From: Sterolibacterium sp.
GTDB lineage: Bacteria > Pseudomonadota > Gammaproteobacteria > Burkholderiales > Rhodocyclaceae
Length of the DNA: 64,000 nucleotides
Assembly (NCBI GenBank): GCA_018061005.1
Contig: JAGOVA010000003.1
Location: 69,466-133,465, forward strand
Reading direction: 5' to 3'
Shown here: one piece after another, positions 49,622-57,243 of the stretch
How the letters are laid out: each line of letters opens with the position of its first letter
Numbering within the stretch: position 1 is the first letter of the stretch
Notes under the pieces: model-generated
What the model was told of the DNA's origin: nothing
The model's database searches: none
Seen by the model: the letters and a program-made list of their open reading frames with translations, nothing else
Made by a program: the position numbers and the translations under genes

Positions 49622-50263
49622 TTACCATTCAATTCCTGGCATGGCTGCCACACCCTGGGTGTAGGCGTGCTTGGTCAGCTTCATTTCGGTGACGGTGTCG
49701 GCTGCATCGATTAGGGATTGCGGCGCGGCGCGGCCGGTGATGACCACATGCTGCATGGGTGGGCGCGCCTGCAGGATGGCCAGCACGTCGGCGATCTCCA
49801 GCCAGCCATGTTTGAAGGCATAGGTGAATTCGTCGAGCACGACCAGCTGGATGGCCGGGTCGGCCAGATAACGGCAGGCGGTTTGCCAGGCGGCCTGTGC
49901 GGCCAGCGCATCGCGTGTTTCATCCTGGGTTTCCCAGGTGAAGCCTTCGCCCATGACATGCCATGCGATTTGCGGAAAACGGCGCAGACAGGCTTCTTCG
50001 CCGGTATCGGTGCGGCTTTTGACGAACTGGATGACGGCGACCTGCTGACCATGCCCGAGGGCGCGGGCGACCAGGCCGAAAGCGGCGGTGGATTTGCCTT
50101 TGCCGTTGCCGGTGTTGACGATCAGAATGCCGCGCTCGGTTTGCGCGGTGGCGATCCGGGCATCGATGAGTGCTTTTTTGCGCTGCATGCGCGCAACATG
50201 AGCAGACGCTGGCGGCGCGCCAGGGGTGTCTTGGGGAGGCTGGGAATGCTTGGTGTTGTGCAT
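49622..50263 (-). CDS. cobO: Cob(I)yrinic acid a,c-diamide adenosyltransferase
   Basis: A 213-residue CobO/BtuR enzyme attaching the adenosyl group to cobalt. The P-loop is VNTGNGKGKSTAAFGLVARALGHG. GEGFTWETQDETRD and LVVLDEFTYAFKHGWL complete the family pattern. The N-terminal 40 residues are polar and Pro/Gln-rich. The ATG at 50263 has AGGAA upstream. It is the first gene after the cobalamin riboswitch. The frame that continues upstream through the riboswitch is not coding. Confidence 0.96.
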   Translation of the reverse strand: MHNTKHSQPPQDTPGAPPASAHVARMQRKKALIDARIATAQTERGILIVNTGNGKGKSTAAFGLVARALGHGQQVAVIQFVKSRTDTGEEACLRRFPQIAWHVMGEGFTWETQDETRDALAAQAAWQTACRYLADPAIQLVVLDEFTYAFKHGWLEIADVLAILQARPPMQHVVITGRAAPQSLIDAADTVTEMKLTKHAYTQGVAAMPGIEW

Positions 50264-50404
50264 CGGCGTATTCCTGTCAGACGGTTGCTGAGCACGGAAC
50301 GCCAATGGGGAACAGGTGGGGGTCGAAGGAGACTGACCGATGCGCGATGAACACGCAGCGCAGCCTCCGACGCCGGTGGCTGCATCCCCGCAGCAATTCC
50401 GTAC

Positions 50405-50610
50405 GCGACAGTTCGAGGCCGGTCTCCGGGCTCGCAAGTCTTGTTTCACCGCCTTCCCAAGCCTGTGGCTCAGTGGCGTTCGGGTGAAACCGCACTTGCT
50501 TACCGTTGCGGGGGCAGCCGAGGCTTTGCCGAAAAACTTCCGGCGCATCTCGTTCCCGTTTAATCCGTTGGCATCAACCCGTATGAGTGGATACCAACAG
50601 GACACCTTGA
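50405..50610 (-). promoter_or_regulatory. Cobalamin riboswitch
   Basis: On the reverse strand the leader contains the hallmark elements in order: TGTTGGTATCC near its 5' end (about 50604-50590), GGGAACGAGATGC, CTGCCCCCGCAACGGTAAGC (50518-50498), the B12-box core GCCACTG (50477-50471), GGGAAGGCGGTG and the closing GAGCCCGGAGACCGGCC. Binding of adenosylcobalamin should reduce expression of the 16-gene operon. About 140 nt separate the aptamer from the cobO ATG, and a GCAGCC/GGCTGC hairpin there may belong to the expression platform. Confidence 0.95.
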
Positions 50611-50646
50611 ACAGTTTGTCATCCGTTAAAACCAGATAACCGGGCG

Positions 50647-50652
50647 ATTATA
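50647..50652 (-). promoter_or_regulatory. -10 box of the cobalamin operon promoter
   Basis: A perfect TATAAT on the reverse strand lies about 40 nt upstream of the riboswitch aptamer, right after the stop of the ankyrin gene. No good -35 is seen (TTCATC at 18-bp spacing is the best). Confidence 0.5.
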
Positions 50653-50666
50653 GTTGACGATTGTGC

Positions 50667-51899
50667 TTAGGATGAATTCTTGACCTGCGCGACGGCGCGG
50701 AACAGCTCTTCGCGCAACGCGTCGACCGGCTGGCCGACAGCCTGGGCGCGTTGGATGCGGGCGAGGATGTCCGGGATGCTGGAGGGCGCGTGCGCCGTTC
50801 CTGTTTCTGTTTCCGTTCCAGTGCTGGTTGCGCTGCGGGTGACTGGGCGATAGACCAGTTCGGCGCGTTCGCCGCTTTCGGCTGCGCCGCCAGGGTGGCT
50901 GGATGGGTTGCGGCGTGCGGTAATGACCAGCGCATTCGGTTTGCCACGCGGTGGCGTTGCGCGGCGCTTGTCGGTGGTGCCGATGGTGCCGATGGTGCCG
51001 ATAGTGATGCGCTGGCTCTCTTTTTTGTAGCGTTCCACGGCAGCGAGCAGGGTGGCGCGGAGTTTTTGTGTGGGTTGTCCGGCGGCTTCGGCCAGGCGGA
51101 GCTGACGCAGGATTTCATCGATTTCAGGTGGTGCGGCCACCGAGCGTTGGGGCGTGGCCGTGTGGGTCGGCGCGGCCTTGACGGCCTGTGCGAAGTCTTC
51201 CTGGTTGGCTACGCGCTGGGCGATGCTGTAGTGCTCGTAACGCATGGCCCAGATCAGGGCGGATTCACCGCGTTCATTGACGGCTTTCGGGTCCGCGCCG
51301 GCCGCCAGGAGTTGCCGGGTGAGTTCCTCATGGCCTTCGCGCGCGGCCATCATCAACACAGTGGAGCCGTTGGGCGCACGGGCGTTGATTTCGGCACCGC
51401 GTTCGATCAGCAAACGGCTGATTTCAGGCTGGTTGGCAAAGGCGGCATAGTGCAATGCCGACCAGCGTGCGCCGGGGCGGGCGGGCTGCGCGCCGTGATC
51501 GAGTAGCCAGCGCACGGCGGCGAGATGGCCGCGCCAGGTGGCCAGTAACAGCGCGGTTTCGTCGTAACGGTTGGCCTGCTCGATCGGTGCGCCATGCTGC
51601 AGGAACAGTTCCATCATGCCGATGTGGCCTTCCCAGGCGGCGATCATCAGGCCGCTGCCGATGCGGTCGCCCATGAAGTCGGCGGGCAAACCGGCGGCCA
51701 GCCACTGCCTAACCGTATCGAGATCACCTTGTTCAACCGTCAGCGCAAAACGGGTCGGATTCGGTCGCGTTATGTGGTTGCTGGTGCTGGCGGTGTGGGT
51801 GTTGACGACAGGTTCGGCCAGAACAGGATTCGGGCAGGATGCGCCGATGCCGCAGAGGAAAATCAGCAGAATCGACAGGGAGCAGGATGTGCGGAACAT
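50667..51899 (-). CDS. Exported ankyrin-repeat protein with duplicated C-terminal helical motif
   Basis: A 410-residue protein. The signal peptide ends around VLAEP. Residues about 48-225 hold five ankyrin repeats (for example GLMIAAWEGHIGMMELFLQHGAP, TALLLATWRGHLAAVRWLLDHGA). The C-terminal part carries two copies of one helical motif, EIDEILRQLRLAEAAGQPTQ and IPDILARIQRAQAVGQPVDA (each continuing LR..L..AV...K), separated by a basic low-complexity linker with TIGTIGTIG. It is probably a periplasmic protein-binding scaffold. It is divergent from tonB and is followed by the cobalamin leader. Partner unknown. Confidence 0.82.
   Translation of the reverse strand: MFRTSCSLSILLIFLCGIGASCPNPVLAEPVVNTHTASTSNHITRPNPTRFALTVEQGDLDTVRQWLAAGLPADFMGDRIGSGLMIAAWEGHIGMMELFLQHGAPIEQANRYDETALLLATWRGHLAAVRWLLDHGAQPARPGARWSALHYAAFANQPEISRLLIERGAEINARAPNGSTVLMMAAREGHEELTRQLLAAGADPKAVNERGESALIWAMRYEHYSIAQRVANQEDFAQAVKAAPTHTATPQRSVAAPPEIDEILRQLRLAEAAGQPTQKLRATLLAAVERYKKESQRITIGTIGTIGTTDKRRATPPRGKPNALVITARRNPSSHPGGAAESGERAELVYRPVTRSATSTGTETETGTAHAPSSIPDILARIQRAQAVGQPVDALREELFRAVAQVKNSS
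50976..51002 (+). repeat. Three tandem 9-bp units (GGTGCCGAT)
   Basis: Exactly three copies of GGTGCCGAT lie inside the ankyrin gene and encode TIGTIGTIG on the reverse strand. Gain or loss of a unit keeps the frame, so only linker length would vary. Confidence 0.85.
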
Positions 51900-51980
51900 G
51901 TTGCAGGGGTGCGCGAGCAGGCTGTGCGTAAAGGCATGGTTGTAGCAGAATGCCCGCTGAATTCAAAGCCGTTCGCTTTC

Positions 51981-52568
51981 ATGTCGCGTCGCTCTTCTTC
52001 CTGTTTCCCCTCCTTGCCATGGGCTGTGCTGGCCTCGGTGGTGCTGCATGGGCTATTGCTGATCCCGCAGAGTTTCTGGCCTCTGTTTCAGTTGCCGCCG
52101 ACGCGCCTCCAGCCACCTGCGCGGCTGGAGGCGCGGTTGTCGCCATTGCCAGTGGCTGAAGCAGCGCCGTTGCTGAAAAACACGTTGCTTGCGGCGGCGG
52201 TTGCCGCCCCTGCTGCAGCGTCGGTTGCGCCTGCTGCATCGGCTGTATCTAAGGCTGCTTCTACGGTCGCCTCGCCGCCGCGTGCAGCGCGCAAGGCGCG
52301 TGGGGAGCATGGTGTACAAATCGCGCAGCGCAAGCTGGCGCAGCATATGTATTACCCACCAGAGGCTATCGCGCAGGGGTTGGAGGGTGAGGTGCGGCTG
52401 TTGCTCCGGCTGGCGGAAGATGGTCGTTTGCTGGCGGTGAGCGTGGCGGCGAGCAGTGGCTTTCCCCTGCTGGATCGCGCAGCGCTGGAGGCCGCCCACG
52501 CGATGGGCAGGATTCCGGAAGCCGGGGTGCGCGAACTGTTGCTGCCGGTGGTGTTCCGGTTGCAATAA
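51981..52568 (+). CDS. TonB-family energy transducer
   Basis: A 195-residue protein with an N-terminal membrane anchor (about 10-31), an Ala-rich periplasmic spacer (about 70-115) and a C-terminal TonB domain (YYPPEAIAQGLEGEVRLLLRLAEDG). The spacer is rich in Ala rather than the Pro-Glu/Pro-Lys repeats of classical TonB. No exbBD is adjacent; one pair lies at 7107-8156. It would pass proton-motive energy to outer-membrane receptors. The ATG at 51981 is chosen; the long upstream frame is antisense to the ankyrin gene. The next gene starts about 100 bp downstream in the same direction. Confidence 0.85.
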   Translation: MSRRSSSCFPSLPWAVLASVVLHGLLLIPQSFWPLFQLPPTRLQPPARLEARLSPLPVAEAAPLLKNTLLAAAVAAPAAASVAPAASAVSKAASTVASPPRAARKARGEHGVQIAQRKLAQHMYYPPEAIAQGLEGEVRLLLRLAEDGRLLAVSVAASSGFPLLDRAALEAAHAMGRIPEAGVRELLLPVVFRLQ

Positions 52569-52665
52569 AAATACGGCGGTGGCATGGCCGCAGGGCGTTA
52601 CTTGCTGTCATGATGGTGGCGCGATGAATGGACGTGAATGGGCGACGGATGCGGGAGGCAGCGTG

Positions 52666-53448
52666 ATGAAACTGGGGCGTTTGTTATGGATCGTGGGGGG
52701 CTTGCTAATGGGCTGGCTCAGCCCGGCATGGGCAGCGGCTGCGTCGTTCGTGGGGGCAATTCCTGTTCTGGCTTACCATCGTTTTGCAGAGGAGGTGGTG
52801 GATAGCATGACGGTTCGCAACGCGACGTTTGCCGGGCAGATCAGGTTTTTGCGGGAGCAGGGGTATACCGTGATTCCCTTGAGCTTGGCCGTCGATGCGT
52901 TGCAGGGGGGCGGCGTGGTGTTGCCGAAAAAACCGCTGGTGATCACGGTGGATGATGGGCATCGTTCGGTGTATAGCGATCTGCGCGCCGTGATTGAGCG
53001 CGAAAAAATTCCGGTGACGCTGTTCATCTATCCTTCGGCGATTGCCAATGCGCCCTATGCCATGACCTGGGCGCAACTGGCTGAACTGCGCGATACGGGG
53101 TTGTTTGATATTCAGTCGCACACTTACTGGCATCCTAATTTTAAGATCGAGAAGCGTCGTTTGAGCGCGGCTGAGTACACGGCGTTTGTCCGTAATCAGT
53201 TGGAGAAATCGCGCAAGACGCTCAAGGCGCGGCTGGGCGTGGAGGCCAGCTTGCTGGCCTGGCCGTTTGGGATTTATGACGAAGAGTTGATGCGGGCAGC
53301 ACAGGCGGCGGGTTACGCAGCGGCTTTCAGTATTGATGGCCGCAATGCGCGTAGCTGGGATGAGCGGATGAGCCTGCCCCGGCATCTGATGGTGGATCGG
53401 CAGGGCGTGCGGGGGTTGGCGCAAATTTTGAATGAGGGAAAGCAATGA
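52666..53448 (+). CDS. Exported polysaccharide deacetylase (CE4/NodB family)
   Basis: A 260-residue enzyme. The signal peptide ends near AWAAAA. The NodB fold motifs are visible: VITVDDGH with D96/D97 (catalytic base and metal ligand), SHTYWH with H152 and H156 as metal ligands, and LLAWPFGIYDEEL as the groove-forming motif. It removes N-acetyl groups from periplasmic or extracellular polysaccharide such as peptidoglycan or poly-N-acetylglucosamine. The ATG at 52666 has GGGAGGC upstream. It overlaps the next gene by 4 nt (ATGA), so the two work together. Confidence 0.9.
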   Translation: MKLGRLLWIVGGLLMGWLSPAWAAAASFVGAIPVLAYHRFAEEVVDSMTVRNATFAGQIRFLREQGYTVIPLSLAVDALQGGGVVLPKKPLVITVDDGHRSVYSDLRAVIEREKIPVTLFIYPSAIANAPYAMTWAQLAELRDTGLFDIQSHTYWHPNFKIEKRRLSAAEYTAFVRNQLEKSRKTLKARLGVEASLLAWPFGIYDEELMRAAQAAGYAAAFSIDGRNARSWDERMSLPRHLMVDRQGVRGLAQILNEGKQ

Positions 53449-54842
53449 AATCGCAAGCCGGGTTTGTCGGGTGTTTGGTGGGGATGATGGGGCTGATGCT
53501 GGCCATGAGTGTGGCTACGCCCACTGCTTGTGCGGCGATGCTAACGGGCAAGGTGATCGATGCGCGGACTGGCCAGCCGATCGGTGGTGCGCTGGTTACG
53601 GTGGAGCGGCGCGTGGTGCTGAGTGGTCAGGATGGCGGATTCACGGTAGATACGGCAGCCTTGCAGGGCAATGCGATCGGCGTGCGTGCTGTGGGTTATG
53701 GGCGCAGCCGTGTGCCGCAGTCGTTGCTCGCTGCTCCCCCCTTGGTGGTCAAGCTGGAACCTTTGCATCCCAAGGCTTTGTATCTGTCGTTTTATGGCAT
53801 CGGCAGCCGGCAGATTCGCAATGCCGCTCTCGACCTGATCGAGCAGACTGAACTGAATGCGCTGGTCATCGATGTCAAGGGCGATCGCGGCATGATCCCC
53901 TATAAAAGCAAGGTGGTGCTGGCCACTGAAATTGGCGGCCAGCGCATCATCACCGTGCGCGACATGAAAGAGCTGGTCGATACCCTGCATGCGCGGGGTG
54001 TGTATCTGATTGCGCGTGTCGTCACCTTCAAGGACGACCTGCTGGCGACGGCGTACCCACAATGGACGATCCGCGACGGCAAGGGCAAGCCCTGGCTGGA
54101 TCGCGAACATCTGGGCTGGATCGATGCGAATCATCAGGAAGCCTGGAAGTACAACATCGACATTGCCGAGGAAGCGGCGCAACTCGGCTTCGATGAAATC
54201 CAGTTCGATTATGTGCGCTTCCCCGATACGCCCGGCCTGGTGTTTTCTCAGCCAAATACCGAGGAAATGCGCGTTAAGGCGATCAGCGGATTTCTGGCCG
54301 CCGCCCGCGCGCGGTTGATTCCTTACAACGTGTTTACCTCTGCCGATATCTTCGGTTATGTGAGCTGGAATACCAATGACACCTTCATTGGCCAGCGTCT
54401 TGACAGTGTGGCCCCGCATGTCGATTATCTTGCGCCCATGCTGTATCCATCGGGCTTTCAGTTCGGTATTCCGGGTTACCGCAATCCTGTGGCCAATTCT
54501 TACGAGCTGATTTCGCTGACGCTCAAGCGGGCTGCTGAACGCACGGGTTTGCCTGCGGTGCGTTTCCGGCCATGGTTGCAGTCGTTCAAAGACTACGCTT
54601 TTGACCGGCGACATTTTGCTGCGGATGAAATCAGTGCCCAGGTGCGCGCAGCAGAAACGTTTGGCAGTGGTGGCTGGATGCTCTGGAATCCGCGCAACAG
54701 CTACAGCAATGCCGGGCTGAAGGCGCGCACGACCCGGTTGTCTCCCTTGTCAGCACCTGCATCGTTACCTACGCCCCCATCGTCACCGGCGTCATCAGCG
54801 TCACCATTGCCCCCGCTGTCGCGGGTGGTTCATCGTCGCTGA
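53445..54842 (+). CDS. Exported putative glycoside hydrolase (DUF4015) with N-terminal carboxypeptidase-regulatory-like domain
   Basis: A 465-residue protein. The signal peptide ends near ACAAML. A small beta-sandwich (LTGKVIDARTGQPIGGALVTV..., about 32-100) resembles CarboxypepD_reg domains. The main domain is a TIM-barrel-like glycosidase family (ALYLSFYGIGSRQIRNAALDLI, ALVIDVKGDRG, GFDEIQFDYVRFPD, VDYLAPMLYPSG), where the Asp/Glu-rich EIQFDYVRFPD is the likely catalytic strand. The last 45 residues are Ser/Pro/Ala-rich and disordered. It is coupled by a 4-nt overlap to the deacetylase. A deacetylase paired with a glycosidase recalls the two halves of PgaB. Substrate unknown. Confidence 0.82.
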   Translation: MKSQAGFVGCLVGMMGLMLAMSVATPTACAAMLTGKVIDARTGQPIGGALVTVERRVVLSGQDGGFTVDTAALQGNAIGVRAVGYGRSRVPQSLLAAPPLVVKLEPLHPKALYLSFYGIGSRQIRNAALDLIEQTELNALVIDVKGDRGMIPYKSKVVLATEIGGQRIITVRDMKELVDTLHARGVYLIARVVTFKDDLLATAYPQWTIRDGKGKPWLDREHLGWIDANHQEAWKYNIDIAEEAAQLGFDEIQFDYVRFPDTPGLVFSQPNTEEMRVKAISGFLAAARARLIPYNVFTSADIFGYVSWNTNDTFIGQRLDSVAPHVDYLAPMLYPSGFQFGIPGYRNPVANSYELISLTLKRAAERTGLPAVRFRPWLQSFKDYAFDRRHFAADEISAQVRAAETFGSGGWMLWNPRNSYSNAGLKARTTRLSPLSAPASLPTPPSSPASSASPLPPLSRVVHRR

Positions 54843-54852
54843 AAGCCGGAGC

Positions 54853-57243
54853 GTGCCCGTGCGTTGCCTGCCAAATCGTTGGACTGTGATCAGGATCCTC
54901 ATCGGTCTGTCGTTGTCACTATCACTGTCGCTACCTGTGTGGGCTTTTGATGTGGAGCAACTGAAGCCTATCGAGGAGCTTGTGAACGCGCAGATTCGCG
55001 CGGGCAATCTGCCCGGTGCTGTGGTGCTGGTGGGGCACGAAGGGAAGGTGGTGTATCGCCGCGCTTTTGGCCAGCGCACCCTGAATCCGCCGCAGCCGAT
55101 GACGGCCGAGACGATTTTCGATCTGGCCTCGCTCACCAAGCCGATCGTGACCGCCACTGCCATCCTGCAACTGGCCGAGCGTGGCAAGCTCGATCTTGCC
55201 GCCCCCGCGGCGCGCTACTGGCCTGCGTTTGCGGCACAGGGCAAGGAGGCCATCAGTGTGCGTCAGTTGTTGACGCATACCTCGGGGCTGGCGGCCGGGC
55301 TGCCATTGAAAAAACCCTGGCGTGGCCGTGAAGCCGCGCTGTCATTGATCGTCGCGCAAAAACCGCAAGCGCCACCGGGGAGCACCCTGTTGTACAGCGA
55401 TGTCAATTTCATCGTGCTGGGTGAATTGGTGCGACGTATTTCGGGTATGACGCTGGACGTTTATGCCCAACGCCAGATTTTCCAACCACTGGCGATGAAA
55501 GACAGCCGTTACTTCACGCATCCACCGTCACCTGACAGCGCGTTATATGGGCGGATTGCGCCGACGGGGTTTGTGCAGGGGCATCTGCGGGTTGGCGAAG
55601 TGCATGATCCGCTGGCCTGGCGCATGGGCGGCGTGGCGGGACATGCGGGCATGTTTTCTACGGCGGATGATCTGGCGAAGTTTGCCCAGACCTTGCTCGA
55701 TGGCGGCGGCGCGTTGCTGCAGCCGGAATCCGTGGCCTTGCTGGAAACTCCGCAGATTTCGCCCGCGCAGGCAGGCACGGGTAACGCCTTGCGTAGCCTG
55801 GGCTGGCGGAGCGATCCGCCGCTGGTTGCGAACCGTGATCAGCTGCCGCCGGTGGGCGCGATGGGGCATAACGGCTATACCGGCACGTCGCTGTGGATCG
55901 ATCCGCTCACGCGCACCTATGTGATCATCCTCAGCCATCGCGTGCATCCGGCGGAAAGGGGCGATGCCGGGCCGTTGCGCGAGCGGATTGCGCTGCGGGT
56001 GGCCGAGGCCGTCGGTACCTTGAGTTTCGCGCAGGCAGTGGCACTATCGCCGGTGCTGGCGCGTTATGCCGAGCTTCCGCCCCGCCATCGTAGCGGCGGC
56101 GGCGTAATGAGTGGCATCGACGTACTCGCCGCGCGTGACTATGCGCGCTTGCAGGGGTTGCGGATCGGCCTGATCACCCATCAGAGCGGGGTTGATGGGG
56201 CGGGACGGCGCACGATCGACCGGTTGCGGCAGGCACCCGGCGTGAAGCTGGTGGCGTTGTTCAGCCCGGAGCACGGCTTGCAGGGGCGGCTCGATGAGCG
56301 GGTGCCCTCAGGCGTGGATGCGGTGAGTGGATTGGTCGTCCATAGTCTTTACGGCCAGCACCGCCGCCCCACGCCCGCCATGCTGGAGGGGCTTGATGCG
56401 CTGGTGTTTGATCTGCAGGATGTTGGTGCGCGCTTTTACACCTACATCAGTACGATGGGGTATGCGATGGAGGCGGCGGCACAAAAGGGCATCCGCTTCA
56501 TTGTGCTGGATCGCCCCGATCCGGTGGGCGGGGTGGCCGTGGAAGGGCCGATGCTCGATCCGCAACGTCGTTCATTCACCGCCTACTATCCGCTGCCGGT
56601 ACGTCATGGCATGACAGTGGGCGAACTGGCCTTGCTGTTTGCGGGCGAGCAGCAGCTGAAGCTGCATCCCGAAGTCATCCAGATGCGGGGTTATCGGCGT
56701 GCGCAGTGGTTCGACCAGACCGGTCTGCTGTGGATTCCGCCCTCACCGAATTTACGCAACATGACCGCCGTGGCGCTGTATCCGGGGCTGGGCATGATCG
56801 AAGGGGCGCGGGTGAGTGTCGGGCGTGGCACGGCCAGCCCCTTCGAGCTGGTCGGCGCGCCGTGGATGGATGGTGATGCGCTGGCACAGACGCTCAATGC
56901 GCGTCATATTCCCGGCGTGCGCTTTGAAAGCATCCGGTTTACCCCGGTAGCCAATGTCTATGCCCGGCAGCCCTGCCAGGGCGTGCGTGTGATTCTGGTG
57001 GATCGCGAGTCTCTGGAAACCAGCCGTCTGGGGATAGAGCTGGCTGCCGCCTTGCAGCGCATGAGCCCGCAGGATTTTGGGCTGGAACAGACGCTGGGCT
57101 CTATCGGTTCGCAGGCCGTGATCGATGCCCTGCGTGCGGGTCGCCCGCCCGAGGAGATCGTGGCGGACTGGCAGACATCGCCTACATCGTCTGCATCATT
57201 TACGGCGTTTCGGGCAGTGCGGCAGAAATATCTGCTGTATTGA
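54853..57243 (+). CDS. Fusion of serine beta-lactamase-like amidase (AmiE type) and exo-N-acetylmuramidase (NamZ, DUF1343)
   Basis: A 796-residue exported protein. A signal peptide (about 1-31, Leu-Ser run) is followed by a class C beta-lactamase-like domain (about 35-400) with SLTK (93-96, Ser nucleophile), YSD (181-183) and GHNGYTG (339-345). From about 420 to the end is a DUF1343/NamZ domain with LFSPEHGLQG (E473/H474), DLQDVGARFYTYISTMGYAM and PSPNLRNMTAVALYPG. In Bacillus subtilis AmiE removes the peptide from MurNAc and NamZ then releases MurNAc from the glycan end. Here both steps are on one chain. GTG start, 10 bp after the previous gene. The 3' end overlaps the opposite-strand kinase by 44 bp. 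Confidence 0.9.
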   Translation: MPVRCLPNRWTVIRILIGLSLSLSLSLPVWAFDVEQLKPIEELVNAQIRAGNLPGAVVLVGHEGKVVYRRAFGQRTLNPPQPMTAETIFDLASLTKPIVTATAILQLAERGKLDLAAPAARYWPAFAAQGKEAISVRQLLTHTSGLAAGLPLKKPWRGREAALSLIVAQKPQAPPGSTLLYSDVNFIVLGELVRRISGMTLDVYAQRQIFQPLAMKDSRYFTHPPSPDSALYGRIAPTGFVQGHLRVGEVHDPLAWRMGGVAGHAGMFSTADDLAKFAQTLLDGGGALLQPESVALLETPQISPAQAGTGNALRSLGWRSDPPLVANRDQLPPVGAMGHNGYTGTSLWIDPLTRTYVIILSHRVHPAERGDAGPLRERIALRVAEAVGTLSFAQAVALSPVLARYAELPPRHRSGGGVMSGIDVLAARDYARLQGLRIGLITHQSGVDGAGRRTIDRLRQAPGVKLVALFSPEHGLQGRLDERVPSGVDAVSGLVVHSLYGQHRRPTPAMLEGLDALVFDLQDVGARFYTYISTMGYAMEAAAQKGIRFIVLDRPDPVGGVAVEGPMLDPQRRSFTAYYPLPVRHGMTVGELALLFAGEQQLKLHPEVIQMRGYRRAQWFDQTGLLWIPPSPNLRNMTAVALYPGLGMIEGARVSVGRGTASPFELVGAPWMDGDALAQTLNARHIPGVRFESIRFTPVANVYARQPCQGVRVILVDRESLETSRLGIELAAALQRMSPQDFGLEQTLGSIGSQAVIDALRAGRPPEEIVADWQTSPTSSASFTAFRAVRQKYLLY

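Noticed and set aside
50264..50605. Upstream extension of cobO (114 extra codons)
   Set aside because: The stretch is the cobalamin riboswitch and expression platform. The family N-terminus fits the ATG at 50263.
53541..54614. A 357-codon reverse-strand frame over the DUF4015 gene
   Set aside because: Antisense shadow; the forward gene has a signal peptide, coupling to its neighbours and domain motifs.
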